Source of the DNA: Spinacia oleracea
Lineage: Eukaryota > Streptophyta > Magnoliopsida > Caryophyllales > Amaranthaceae
DNA: 64,000 bases
Reading direction: 5' to 3'
Assembly (NCBI RefSeq): GCF_020520425.1
Contig: NC_079491.1
Span: 22,869,449 to 22,933,448 of the forward strand
Of the stretch, positions 1-10,400 are shown piece by piece; the stretch's first letter is position 1, and the number at the start of each line of letters is the position of its first letter. Position numbers and translations under genes: made by a program. Under the pieces are notes generated by a model, which saw only the letters and a program-made list of their open reading frames with translations, did no database searches and was not told the DNA's origin.

Positions 1-67
1 TAAAAGAGTAAAGGAAAAGAATGAAGCAATAGCCCAATATACAGTCCATCGAGGTTGGATAAAGTAC

Positions 68-640
68 CTTAGTTACAAAAGGTGCAAGGCGAACCAAGGC
101 GCAAAAGTCCCTGGAGCCTAGGCACAAGGCACGCGCCTTTCGTAGGTAAGGCGCACAATTTTTAAAAAAAATTGTAGTATTTTTTTCTGTAAATATCAAA
201 ATAATATTATTTGTCACAAACGGGTAAAATAGTAATTATAGTAAAATTAAAAGCCTTTTTGAAAAGGAAACAAAAAGCAAAAGGGGACTAATTAAGGGGA
301 CTAAGAAGGTACAAATAACTTTTTAGTCATTAACTCTATATTTAGATTCTCAAGAAGTGTGCCACACCTGACATAAAACAATTACATTAAAATAAATAAA
401 AGGCATGGGTTTACATGACATGACGGTTGTCTGACCCAAAGATATACTTAAAAAAAAAAGGGGGAAATTTTGGGGTTTTTTCTCTCTTCCTTTCATTATA
501 GTAAATGGCTCCCCTAAAAAAAACTATAACTTGTCAGAAATTGGGGACTTATACCTGCGTCTTGAACCTGTGAAAAGGCGCATAAGGAGTTGATCCTTGA
601 GCCTTCGATAAGGCGCATAAGGCACACCACATTAGAACGT
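68..640. mobile_element. hAT-like non-autonomous repeat, copy 1
   Basis: Begins CTTAGTTACAAAAGG and goes on with GGCGC/AAGGCAC-rich sequence, then an AT-rich core. The core matches, block by block, the repeat at 18015-18609: the same AAGGCGCAAAAGTCCCTGG segment, the same GGGTAAAATAGTAATTA segment and the same ACATAAAACA segment in the same order. The right end is poorly defined here because no clear terminal inverted repeat is visible. The hAT assignment rests on the 8-bp target duplications of the other two copies and is an inference. Confidence 0.5.
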
Positions 641-2260
641 TTTTTCTGTTACACCGTTCTTTTGTACAAATTGGCCCAAAATAGTTTAGTACTTAGTTAT
701 GTAGTTTATGAAACATGATATTTTGAATTGAGGATTGTTTGTGCTGCTTTTTTTTTGTTAGATAAGATATGCAATCTAAGTGAAGGTGGACCAAGTCTAA
801 CGTGAGCTGCTATAGGTTAAGGATCTTGGGAAAATCATGTTCATTGGTTGTTTTCAGCTTGTTTTGTGCTGTCCTTATTTCCTGTTAGTCCAAATTTTGC
901 TGCATGTGGTTGGCATTTCAGTCCACTTTAATTTACTTCTCTTGCTATGCAGTTTCGTTCAAGTTTGTAATTTTTTTAAATAGTGTTGATTAACAAATTA
1001 ATATTTCCCTCCTGAAAAAAAAAAAACATTCTCTGAATATATTTCTGGTAATGAGTATTGGCGCTCCGAGCAACTTGTGATTATGTTGCAGTCAGCACAA
1101 AATCCGTTAGCTGCCACTTTCTACCAAGAAGACATATTATGTTTTAATCTGTATATAAGATTGGGTAGTCTTTTAACCTTTCTCTTCAACACATTATGTA
1201 ATACTTAGTGTTTTCTTGTTTATATAAATCTAAAGGTGGAAATCCAATTTTATCATACAAAAATTTGTTGTGATTTAATAAGTTCATTAATAGTTCATAC
1301 AGTGATGACCTCAATTAATAAATTTGGCCCTTGACAAATCCAAATTGTAATTTTGATAGAATTTCAAATCTTTCTGGCAGCAGATATAACTTGGCTTGAT
1401 AATGAACTAATGATGACTGGTGGTATGGTCACTACTTGCCACAACTATGGATGTGGCTAGTTGGCAATTCTACCTACCGGAGTTCCTTCCTTGCCACGAC
1501 ACGGGGGTTCCCGTGGAAAAGTTATCAATTTCCGCCAAGACCTCATTTTTCCTGTGCTGAGTACATAGCCACGATTACTTGTGCCACAGGCCCACAGGAG
1601 TCTCTGGGTTGCCCATTGCTAAATAGTGTACCAACTGAAATTTTACACATGTGCCATGCTTAGAGAAACGTGGCACAAGTGACTATTTGTAGTAGTCGAC
1701 CAATTAAGTAATGCTCCATGCCTCCGACCAATCACTTGAAACACAAGATATGAGCCTAATAAACCCATCAAACATGGTCTATTTAATATAGGGTCTTACT
1801 CTCTAACAATATAGGGTCATACTCTCCCATAGGCTACCTTAGAGAGCAGAACCAGATTAATACCACACTGTCCACTAGATTGCCACTCTAGTCCTCAAGG
1901 CCATTTGTGACTGATGATTCTGAACTCTTCTTCACCAAACACACAGCCAAAGGATCAAGATTATAATTATTCTTCCATAAACTCATGATTTATGAACCTC
2001 AAGTGCTTAATTCCCTCCTGATTTCATTCCATGAGGCATTCGTTCAGAAACTTTACTACCCCTCACATCAGAAAACAACTCCAATCCTGAGCAGCATACT
2101 CATGACTCATCTACCATAACCCCAGATTGTCTATGCAAAAACCTTATAAGGTTACCAGGTTCACTTTCCAGCTAAATTCCGGGTCTCACTATGTTCAACT
2201 ACGTTGAGATATGAAAACTTAGTGAAGTGAACGTCGTGTCAAACCCGTGGAATAAGCAGT
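641..2260. other. Intergenic, nothing coding recognised
   Basis: AT-rich sequence with no supported gene. A short inverted repeat (ACTTGTGCCAC near 1575 and its complement near 1670) brackets a slightly GC-richer 100 bp. The small open frame at 1436-1663 has no recognisable domain. If the pectin acetylesterase at 3096-3470 is a real gene, this stretch could be part of its second intron. Confidence 0.4.
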
Positions 2261-2267
2261 ACTGAAC

Positions 2268-2830
2268 GGGTGATTCCAAATCAATAATTATTATTGATGA
2301 ATAGTAAACAAATAGATGTTCAAGATATACATTTAAACTCAAATTTTATCATTTAAGCTCAAATTTTATTCATTTAATTCATTTTTTTTGTTTTTTTTTT
2401 ATTTCCACCTTTATTTAATTTTTCTTACCGATTTAATTACGAAAAATGTCATGTTACTTGCACTATTTACAAATCACAGTTATTGATAAATGCATTTCTG
2501 TACTGAAGAGCTATAAACAAAACCTGGGAATCCATCTCTAAAAAAGGGGTGATTTCAAATCAATAACGGTATTGAAGAACAGTACACATCACATGGCATA
2601 ATCGTAAATAAATAGACTTCATTCACTTCAAATTTTGTTCTTTTAATCTCACATTTTATTCATTTAACTTCAAATTATATTCATTAAACCTCAAACTTTA
2701 TTCATTTAATTCACTTTTTTCGTTTCTTTTTATTCCAGCTTCTTTCTAGTTTTCCTACCGATTTAGTTATGAAAATGCCATGTTATTTGCACTATTCACA
2801 AATCACAGTTATTAATATATACTTTTCCCT
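2268..2830. repeat. Tandem duplication of about 280 bp
   Basis: Two diverged copies lie head to tail, one starting at 2268 (GGGTGATTCCAAATCAATAA) and one at 2547 (GGGTGATTTCAAATCAATAA). Both run through several CAAATTTTATTCATTTAA blocks, a T-rich stretch, ACCGATTTA and CACAAATCACAGTTATT. They differ by many substitutions and small indels, so the duplication is not recent. Within each copy the CTCAAATTTTATTCATTTAA motif is itself repeated two to four times. No coding role is evident. Confidence 0.7.
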
Positions 2831-3095
2831 TACAAAGTCCTCTTTCACCTCTGTTCATGGTGAGCATTGATAGAATCTATCTATGTCTAGGAAACAATTA
2901 CAAAACCTATTTCCCTAGATATCGATCGAAAATTCAAAACAATCACAATTCCACATTCACAGGGAAAATCAACCAAATTGAATCCTCAAAATCATTCAGT
3001 AGAAATTACAAATCACAACCCCATCAATTAATCAACCAACACTTAACAGTGCTACATGATAAATAACCCAAAAGATAAGACAAAATTAATCCCAC

Positions 3096-3470
3096 CTCAA
3101 TGTGAAGAACCCATTTGCTGGATCCGGATCCAAATCCCTTCTGAAAATGGTACCCGGGCAAACTCCCATCCAAGCAAACTGCAATTATAATCAAAGAGAA
3201 CAAAAACATTAGATTAAATTGGAGAATAGATCAAGATTAAGGGAAGATTAAGGGGAGATGAAACTAACATGCTCCTGTTTGTTTGGCATTGCGAAGGAGA
3301 GTTAATGGGACATAATCAGAGTTAAGAGTAAAGACATCAGCTTTTTTAGAGGAATTGAAAAGGAAAGAGAAAGAGAAGAGGATGAGTGCTAAGCCAATAG
3401 CTGCAGTGATTAGGTCCTTTTTGCTTAATTTTCTCCACCAACTAAGTGTTGATTGTCTTGAGATTGCCAT
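3096..3470 (-). CDS. Pectin acetylesterase, first two exons (partial)
   Basis: Exon 1 (3269-3470) starts [12 protein letters not shown] and carries one hydrophobic membrane anchor (about residues 20-40), then ...[14 protein letters not shown]. Exon 2 (3096-3178) gives [19 protein letters not shown]...WVLHIE. This matches the N-terminus of plant pectin acetylesterases (CAZy CE13, Notum-like hydrolases), which remove acetyl groups from cell-wall homogalacturonan. The donor after GCA-T and the acceptor TTGCAG join in frame. A GT donor follows HIE, where the family normally continues with GGGWC. That third exon and the catalytic Ser-Asp-His parts are not seen in the 3.1 kb to the left edge. Either intron 2 is very long and the gene runs off the window, or this is a 5' fragment. 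The family is clear; completeness is not. Confidence 0.7.
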
Positions 3471-3544
3471 TAATGGAGATTTTAGAAGCTCCAGTCGAGA
3501 ATGGCAAGCATGTAACGATGCAATTACTAAAGAAAAAATGAACT

Positions 3545-4300
3545 GTATCAATCCCAACTATTTTCGGTCAACTTCTATTTGGGCTGTGGAGTATTTGGAA
3601 AATACGTAATGCTCACATTTTCATACAGTCTCTTGTCTCATCGATAGGAATAGAGCTTTTAGGATATTTACATAATAGAATATGTGTACACATCTGATTC
3701 ATTGGATGTTAACATTAATAATAATGCTCCTTCGAAGTCTCCGTGTACCACAAAAGTTGTTTGGACGCCTTCGACCCATGGTATTATAAAAATTATAACT
3801 TTGATGGGTCAGTCCGCAACAACGCAACTCTGGAACAGCTGGTGTAGTAAATAGGGACCACCTAGGAAACAATATTGTTAGTCAAACCTATAATCTAGGA
3901 ACCTCCTCTCCACTTCTTGCCGAAGCAATGGCGGTTCGTAATGATCTTCTATTAGCCATCGAAAAGAATATACGACATGTTTTTATTGAAAGTGATAATT
4001 TATTGATCATAAATATTTTACAGGGACAAAGTAATTGCCCATAAAAGATACAAGTGTTAATGAAAGATGTCAAACAACTTTTGAATAATTTTGATAGTAT
4101 TTTTTCTCGCCACATATATAGGGATATCTATCGTGCAATAGATTATATTACCGCCTTAGGTCATCGCATACATACCCAACAAGAAATAGATCCTTAGGTA
4201 GATGGTAAATTTTCTTATTTTAAATATTTAGATAAGTTAGGATATAGTTTTGAGAGAAAACTATCCTAACTTTTATTATACCTTTCTTTAAAAAAAAATT
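3545..4300 (+). mobile_element. 5'-truncated LINE, RNase H end and poly(A)
   Basis: Translates in pieces to the 3' end of a plant LINE ORF2. First comes FGQLLFGLWSIWKIRNAHIF, the linker after the zf-RVT domain. Then FDGSVRNN and, after a frameshift near 3830, SGTAGVVNRDHLGNN and SPLLAEAMAVRNDLL...IESDN...LQG. The acidic residues of an RNase H fold (D of FDGS, E of AEAM, D of ESDN) are kept. At least one internal stop follows SNCP. A run of A near 4291 marks the poly(A) tail, about 90 bp past the stop. The 5' part (endonuclease, reverse transcriptase) is absent, as is usual for dead-on-arrival LINE copies. It lies close to and divergent from the pectin acetylesterase exon. Confidence 0.75.
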
Positions 4301-4673
4301 AAATTTATTTTTGGACATACACATATGCGATGTAAATAAGATGATTATTTATAAGATGAGTGTTACCCGTTCACAAATTTCCGGTGCGGACAAATGATGA
4401 CCCAAATACATAATACTTCAATCACACTCTCTCTCCCCAAAAAAAAGAACCACCCCCTTGTTCCCTCCTAAGTCCCAACTCCTAAGCAATAAGCTAAACA
4501 GTTTTACAAATGTCAAGATCATAAATTCACACGTCTTAGTAATATTTAGTTTATTACCCCCTACAATGAGAACCACCCATGTCCAACCTCTATCAGAAAA
4601 TATGGTGTACGTATTCGAGAGCCATGTTCACCATGTTTTTAAATAAACATATTGTTCAAATTCAAAGAACGTA

Positions 4674-4932
4674 CTCCCTCTGTCTCAGAATACTCGCACC
4701 GGTTCGAGTCGACACAATTAACGATGCACAACTTTGACCACCAATATCTTTAACTACATATTATAAAAACTTATGAAATATTAATATTTTAAAAATATAT
4801 GTTAAGATGAAGCCAACAATATATTATATGCTAACTTTTGTTTTCGTATACTATAAATAAAATAGGGTCAATGTGAATTATGTGAATAGTGCAAAAAGTC
4901 AAACCGGTGCGAGTATTCCGGGACGGAGGGAG
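4674..4932. mobile_element. Stowaway-type MITE (Tc1/mariner)
   Basis: A 259-bp element flanked by TA on both sides (4672-4673, 4933-4934). The termini CTCCCTCTGTCTCAGAATAC and GAGTATTCCGGGACGGAGGGAG are inverted repeats of about 30 bp that include ACTCGCACCGGTT. There is no coding capacity. It belongs to the CTCCCTCCGT class found many times in this window. Confidence 0.85.
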
Positions 4933-5007
4933 TATGATTAAAAAAACAGTCAACTTGTACTTGTATATTGAAAATTTTCTCCATGTTGATCAAGTACTCA
5001 ATGAGTG

Positions 5008-6840
5008 TGTAACGCCCCGACCTCTAATTCAATTATTTAATCATAATTAGCAGCGGAATTAACCTAATTCGGTCGGGACATTACCCGCCGTAACTCCCTC
5101 TTGGGAATTACCAGGCAACCATCAATCATAAGCTATTAAACTCCAAAATTAACATAATAATCCTTTTTAATTCTTCATTAAAAAAAATACGCAACTTAAT
5201 CAAAAATCTTTACTTAAACTTGTTACAACTTAACATTAACTTAGGTGAACTTTGCAATAGTGAAATCCTCGCCACTACTCGTTTCCGTGGTCCCCAGCAG
5301 TACCTAAAACGGAAAACAAAACGGTGAGCCGAAGACTCAGTAACGAGTTACCCTAGCATCGTAACATCATTTCAATTCATTTTATTTAATAAACATGGAG
5401 AATAGAATAAAGTAAAACATTTGATAAATCATCATTTCAGAATCATCATCATTTCAGAAACATAATTTTAGAAACGTCATTTCAGAAACATCATTTCAGG
5501 AATATCATTTCATTAATCTGTTTCCTTTTAACAGTATTATTCTGGTCGTCAGGACTTTACAGGAAAACATGGTAGGACGTCTCCTACGAACAGGGGAAGC
5601 CAGTTCTTCATAACAGGGGGAGTCAATGCTCCATAGCAGGGGAAGCCAGTGCTTCGTTTCAGGGGAAACCTTGGTTCCATATCAGGGGAAGCCAGTGCTT
5701 CTTATCAGGGGGAACCTTGGTTCCATATCAGGGGAAGCCAGTGCTTCTTATCAGGGGGAGCATGGGCTCCATATCAGGGGAACTTGACCAGTTCTTACAC
5801 TTTTATTTATCATGTTTACATTTCTTTTAATCGAACATTAATCAGGAAAATCTCATTCATTCAGGGTGGTTCAACAAAACCATTAAATTTCGTTATTTCA
5901 TAAAATCATTCTTTCAGGAATAATAATTCGTTAAATCAATAATTTGCATAAAGCTGCATTACCATAAAATAATTCAATCAAATCATGCTTGTAATCCCGC
6001 AAATCATAAAACATCATTATAAAACATCAATCATTCATAACATCATTCATAAATACATTTCGAAGGGATTGCGGGTACTAGCAATAACCGTTACCTCAAT
6101 TCCGCGATTTGCTAAGCCTTTTTGTTGGTTCGTTCTTCCTGAGCCCCGAGTCCAATTTCTTTCAAAATATTAAGTTATTGAATTAATATTAAAACGATAA
6201 ATACTTTAAAATCAATATTCTCGAACTAATAATTTCATAAATATTATAAACTCAATTTAAGTAAAGTTCAATAATTAAATACATTTTCTTTTTGAAACAA
6301 ATAATCATTAGTGGTCGTAAAATATAAACATTGTTATCAAAATAATAAGTATTTGAAATAGAAGGATAGGTGCACAACTTACAAGATCCAAATAAAAGGA
6401 TATTGGGCCAGCTTTTGATAATGGGTTGACTTAAGGAAATAAAACCAAAACTTTAAAGAATTTGGGTTCCTGGAATTGTGAAACAGGGAAGGAAGCAAGG
6501 CAGTGAGCAGGAACAACCACGACGGGAGGAAGGAGAAAATGGAGAAGGCTGGTGGAAGTCTGCGACCGGCGACGCGGCGCAGCAGCGCTGAAGAAGAAGA
6601 GCGCCAGTACTGCAGCGCCGGTGGCTGAGCGCGGAGGAGGAGCTGGGCGCGGGTGAGGGAGGAAAGCAGGGGAATGCGAGTGAGGAGGAGAAAGGCGAGG
6701 GGTGTGGGGGTGGCGAAGGAAGTGTGTGGTGGTACTGGGTGGATGTGGTGGCGTCGGGTGGTGATCGAGGTGCGGTAGTCACGGTGGTGGTGGTGGCGGT
6801 TGTCGGTGGTGGTTGTGGTGGTTCTTGAATTAATTAAAGA
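5008..6840. mobile_element. LTR-retrotransposon-type repeat (uncertain class)
   Basis: Starts TGTAACGCCCCGACCTC, a form common at the start of plant LTRs, with an early inverted match (CGACC / GGTCGGG near 5018 and 5070). It runs through non-coding AT-rich sequence, a hairpin array (5591-5795) and a purine-rich block ending in GGTGGT repeats (6560-6830). I could not find a second LTR, primer-binding site or polyprotein, so this may be a solo or partial copy. The right boundary is a guess. Confidence 0.35.
5591..5795 (+). repeat. Array of nine ~23-bp hairpin units
   Basis: Each unit begins CAGGGG or CAGGGGG followed by a small inverted repeat: GAAGC-cagt-GCTTC, GAACC-tt-GGTTC, GAGC-atgg-GCTC, GAGTC-aat-GCTC, GAAGCCAGTTCTTC and so on. 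Units are joined by ATATCAGG or TTATCAGG. The stem sequence varies between units, but in most units both arms change together. A related palindrome, GTAGGACGTCTCCTAC, lies just upstream (5571-5586). The array is not CRISPR-like, because there are no long unique spacers. Confidence 0.75.
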
Positions 6841-7269
6841 GGTAAATTAGAAATCAAAAATCAAAAATCAAAATTCAAAATTGATATTGAAATTAAAATG
6901 TTTATTGTTTGTTGGTGGTTTGAGGTTGAAATTTTAGTCTAATTGGACAGCTATTTATAGCAATGGATTTGTTCATCTACGTAAGTGATGATCTCAATTG
7001 CAAAAGTTGAAGATGACAAATGTATAATTGAAATTGCAGTATCCTCTAGAACAATAACAGAGCATGTGGTATAGGAATTGAAGCATGAAAGTAGAGGGGT
7101 ACGAAAGGCTGCCTAAATTCCCTGGGTAATACGCACATTTTCCAACAAATAAAATAATAAAACTGGTAAGAAATATGAGACTACGTTAATCTGCAGAAAT
7201 TGCATAATTAAAAGGTTGATAAGTAAAAGTGTTACGTAATTACGTTGGGTAGTTGGAACTTGGAAGTAG

Positions 7270-7277
7270 TATAAATA
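7270..7277 (+). promoter_or_regulatory. Candidate TATA box of the TIC32-like gene
   Basis: TATAAATA lies about 209 bp upstream of the ATG at 7479, in an AT-rich promoter-like stretch. It is followed by pyrimidine-rich sequence (CTTTCCTTTAAACTGCTTCTC) typical of plant 5' leaders. No transcription start can be read from sequence alone. Confidence 0.4.
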
Positions 7278-7478
7278 TTAAATAAGCACTACCTAGTACC
7301 TACATTATTCCACCTCATTGATAATTGATTACCTTTTTTTGTGTGTCATACTTTCCTTTAAACTGCTTCTCCTCTGTCATTCAACTGTCCATATTTCTAA
7401 GCTTATAATTAAGCTCCATCAATCTTCACTTTCTTTGCGATCGACTCAGTGATTTACCCACACAATTAAGTAGCAAAC

Positions 7479-10400
7479 ATGGTTAACTTTTTCACATTGC
7501 TGACCGGATACCCGGGTGCAAGCGGGTTCGGTTCTGGTACAACTGCTGAACAGGTTACTCAAGGGATTGATGCCTCTAACCTCACTGCTATTGTCACTGG
7601 TTTGTCTCTAACCCGCCCATCTTCTCTTTCTTCAGGAATATATTCGTCATCGCTTTCTCATTCATATATCAACTTACCAATTATTCTGAATTTCATGAAT
7701 CGTATAGCCAACTGTTATTCCCGTTGATTTTTTTTTTTTTTTGACACAAGCTTAAATAAATAAATTAAGGAAAATTAGAAAAGGATAAAGAAGCCAAAGC
7801 CACTTTTGTAGCTAAACCAACTTTGGCACTTCCTTTTTTATTTTCTTGAGTGTAAAACCAACTTTGTTTCTAATTCCTTGCCCCCAGCTCACCATCGTTT
7901 AGCAAATATTTGAAAATGATGAATAGGAGTACTTTTTTTAGGTGGTTAGTTTTCAAAATCAATCAACATAATTATTCATGAATCCTCAAAATCACATAAT
8001 TTTCAAATTTATTAAACCGAAAACTGAGTTTTATTAGTTTTCAAATGTAAGTAACACACGTCCATCGGTGTTATTAATAAGTTAACCCCCAGCTCCTGTA
8101 TTTTTTCTAACGTGTGCCCATGGGCACACATTAAGAAACAAATTCCCTACTAAATATTTGATTTAGAGGAATATTTACTAGTTTAAAAAGGTAGGTTAAA
8201 TATTTGATATGTGAAGTAATGAAATCTTTCTCAATTTTAACTCTTACCCATTTTATATTTTTTTTTCCTATTTTTCATGTTGATTTATTTTTGCCAACTT
8301 CTCAACATCAATCTAACAAAAATTTCATTTGAAAAATAGTACTTAGTACGGTACTTCATGTTCGTAAATTCAACCTCAATTCCCCTAATTAGCTATAGCT
8401 CACTTTGCTAATTGAAATTCACGCTACTGCATACTCCATGGCGCCAAGATATGGAATTAGTTTTACCAAATTTGTTTAATTAATGTGCCATATGTAAAAA
8501 GTAAATAATTCCCATCTCAATTAAAATTGCTTAGGGTAGAGATCAATACCTTAATTATTCCCTCCTTTGTATGATTATAATTTCTTAGTATAATTATTTT
8601 GGGTGATGTTTTTTTTGTGCGAATAAAATCACAAGGGCAATATAACTTGCAAATGAGGGCGGAGAGATTCGAACCTGAGATCTATCGTACACGGACCCTC
8701 AATTTTTACTATTAATTAAGCCAAGACATATTGGTATTTTGGGTGATATGCTTTAGCGTAAGTAATTTTATACTCCGTATGATTATAATTGCTTGATATG
8801 CACTACGAGTATTTACTTCATCTTCTCTTTGTTTTACTTCATATTTTAGAAAAAGAAGATAATGTACCAATTTTACGGCTAACTAGTTATATACGATTCA
8901 CCTTTTTTTCTCCACTCCAATAAAGTAACGAATTCTTTTATTGCCATGTCAAAAAAAAATTACAAATTTATTGGTACAATTGAAGCTAGCTGGAGCAAAG
9001 CACTTCATAGTTATAGCTTGACGATAGTATATCAAATTGATTTTTTTTTTACTCCGTGGATTAATTGATATTGAAAAGTTGGCCAAAATAAATGAACATT
9101 AAATTAGGAAAAAGATATAAAATTGGTAAGAGTTAAAATTAAGGAAGCTTTTATTATTACACATACAAAATATTCAACCTACCTTTTTAAAACTAATTAA
9201 GATCCCTCAAAATCAAATAATTATTAGGGAATTTGTTTTCTTAATGTGTGCCCATGGGCACACATTAGAAAAACCGTTTGTTGTAATGCGTGTAAACCTT
9301 AAATAGATGAAACAAGTTACAAGCTACTCCCTCCGTTTCTTTTTTTAATTTACGTTTGGTATTTTTCACGCGTTTTAACGATTAATTAATTTGCATCAAA
9401 ATTCCTCAATTTTTTTATTTAAACAAGATAAATTACGTTTATTTATAATGTTTTCACTTTTATCAAAATTCTGATATTGGAAAAATGAGAAAAAATTTAA
9501 TGTGCCAATGGAAAAGTGTGAGATATTAAATGACCCAATGAATTTAATTGGTTAAAATAATAATTGGACACAAATTTTGATAGAATACTGAGTCATTTAT
9601 GTGATAATATAAAAGGAAATATAAAGAACATTTTGAAATACCCAAAAAGAATAAAAAGAGACGGAGGAAGTACAGGCTAAAATTTAATAGTTTTCGGTTC
9701 AAGATTATACTGATGTTAGGGGTGTAAATGAGTCGAGACTTTCAAAGTTTCAATAAAATACTCGGATTCGAACTCGGTTAAAGCTTGTTCATGTTCGTTT
9801 ATTTAATAAATGAGCCGAGTTTGAACAAATTTTAAAGCTCCTTTAATAAACGAGCTTGAACATGAACATGCGTATGCTCATTGTTTATGCTCACGAACAA
9901 ACTCGCCAATTTGTGTTTATAATCAAATTTTCCCAACATATTTGTTTTATTATAGAAAAAAGTCATATTTTAACTTTAATTTTAAAATCCAAAAAAATAT
10001 ATCCCAGAATAAAAATATTTTGACTTTAAATGGCTAAACTAGTGCACATTGAATGGCTAAATTGGTGTACATTCAAACTTAAGTTTTCAAATGGTTAAAC
10101 TCTAAAGCGCAACACTCGTTTAAGAAAAAGCTCGTTTATAAACTAGGCTCGAATAATAAACGAAACGTTCATTAACGGTTCGTGAACACAAAATCTCTCA
10201 AATGAACCGAGGTTGAACAAATTTTAATTTGAACTCAATTGAAAGCTCGGACTCGGACTCGAGCTCGTCTAAATTAAATGAACATGAACAGTATAATATT
10301 CGACTCGGCTCGGCAGGTTAGACTTTATATGAGTTGACTTTTTATTTTGATTTATTCGTAGCGGTGGAGGCCCCACCAACCCCTCTCCTATGAGAGTATG

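Noticed and set aside
1436-1663. 75-codon frame as a gene
   Set aside because: No recognisable motif, no homologous exon structure around it, and it is short enough to be chance.
5591-5795. CRISPR-like array
   Set aside because: Plant nuclear DNA, unit of about 23 bp without unique spacers; it is a hairpin minisatellite.
6453-6782. Ser/Pro-rich minus-strand frame of 109 codons
   Set aside because: Lies in a purine-rich low-complexity block of an LTR-type repeat; no domain or plausible start context.
8111-8130. Perfect palindrome TGTGCCCATGGGCACA as an operator
   Set aside because: It recurs at 9245-9262 as part of the transposon's inverted ends, so it belongs to the element.
8608-8734. tRNA gene
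   Set aside because: Box A/B-like words are present but no cloverleaf can be formed, and the A-tail and target duplications identify a SINE.
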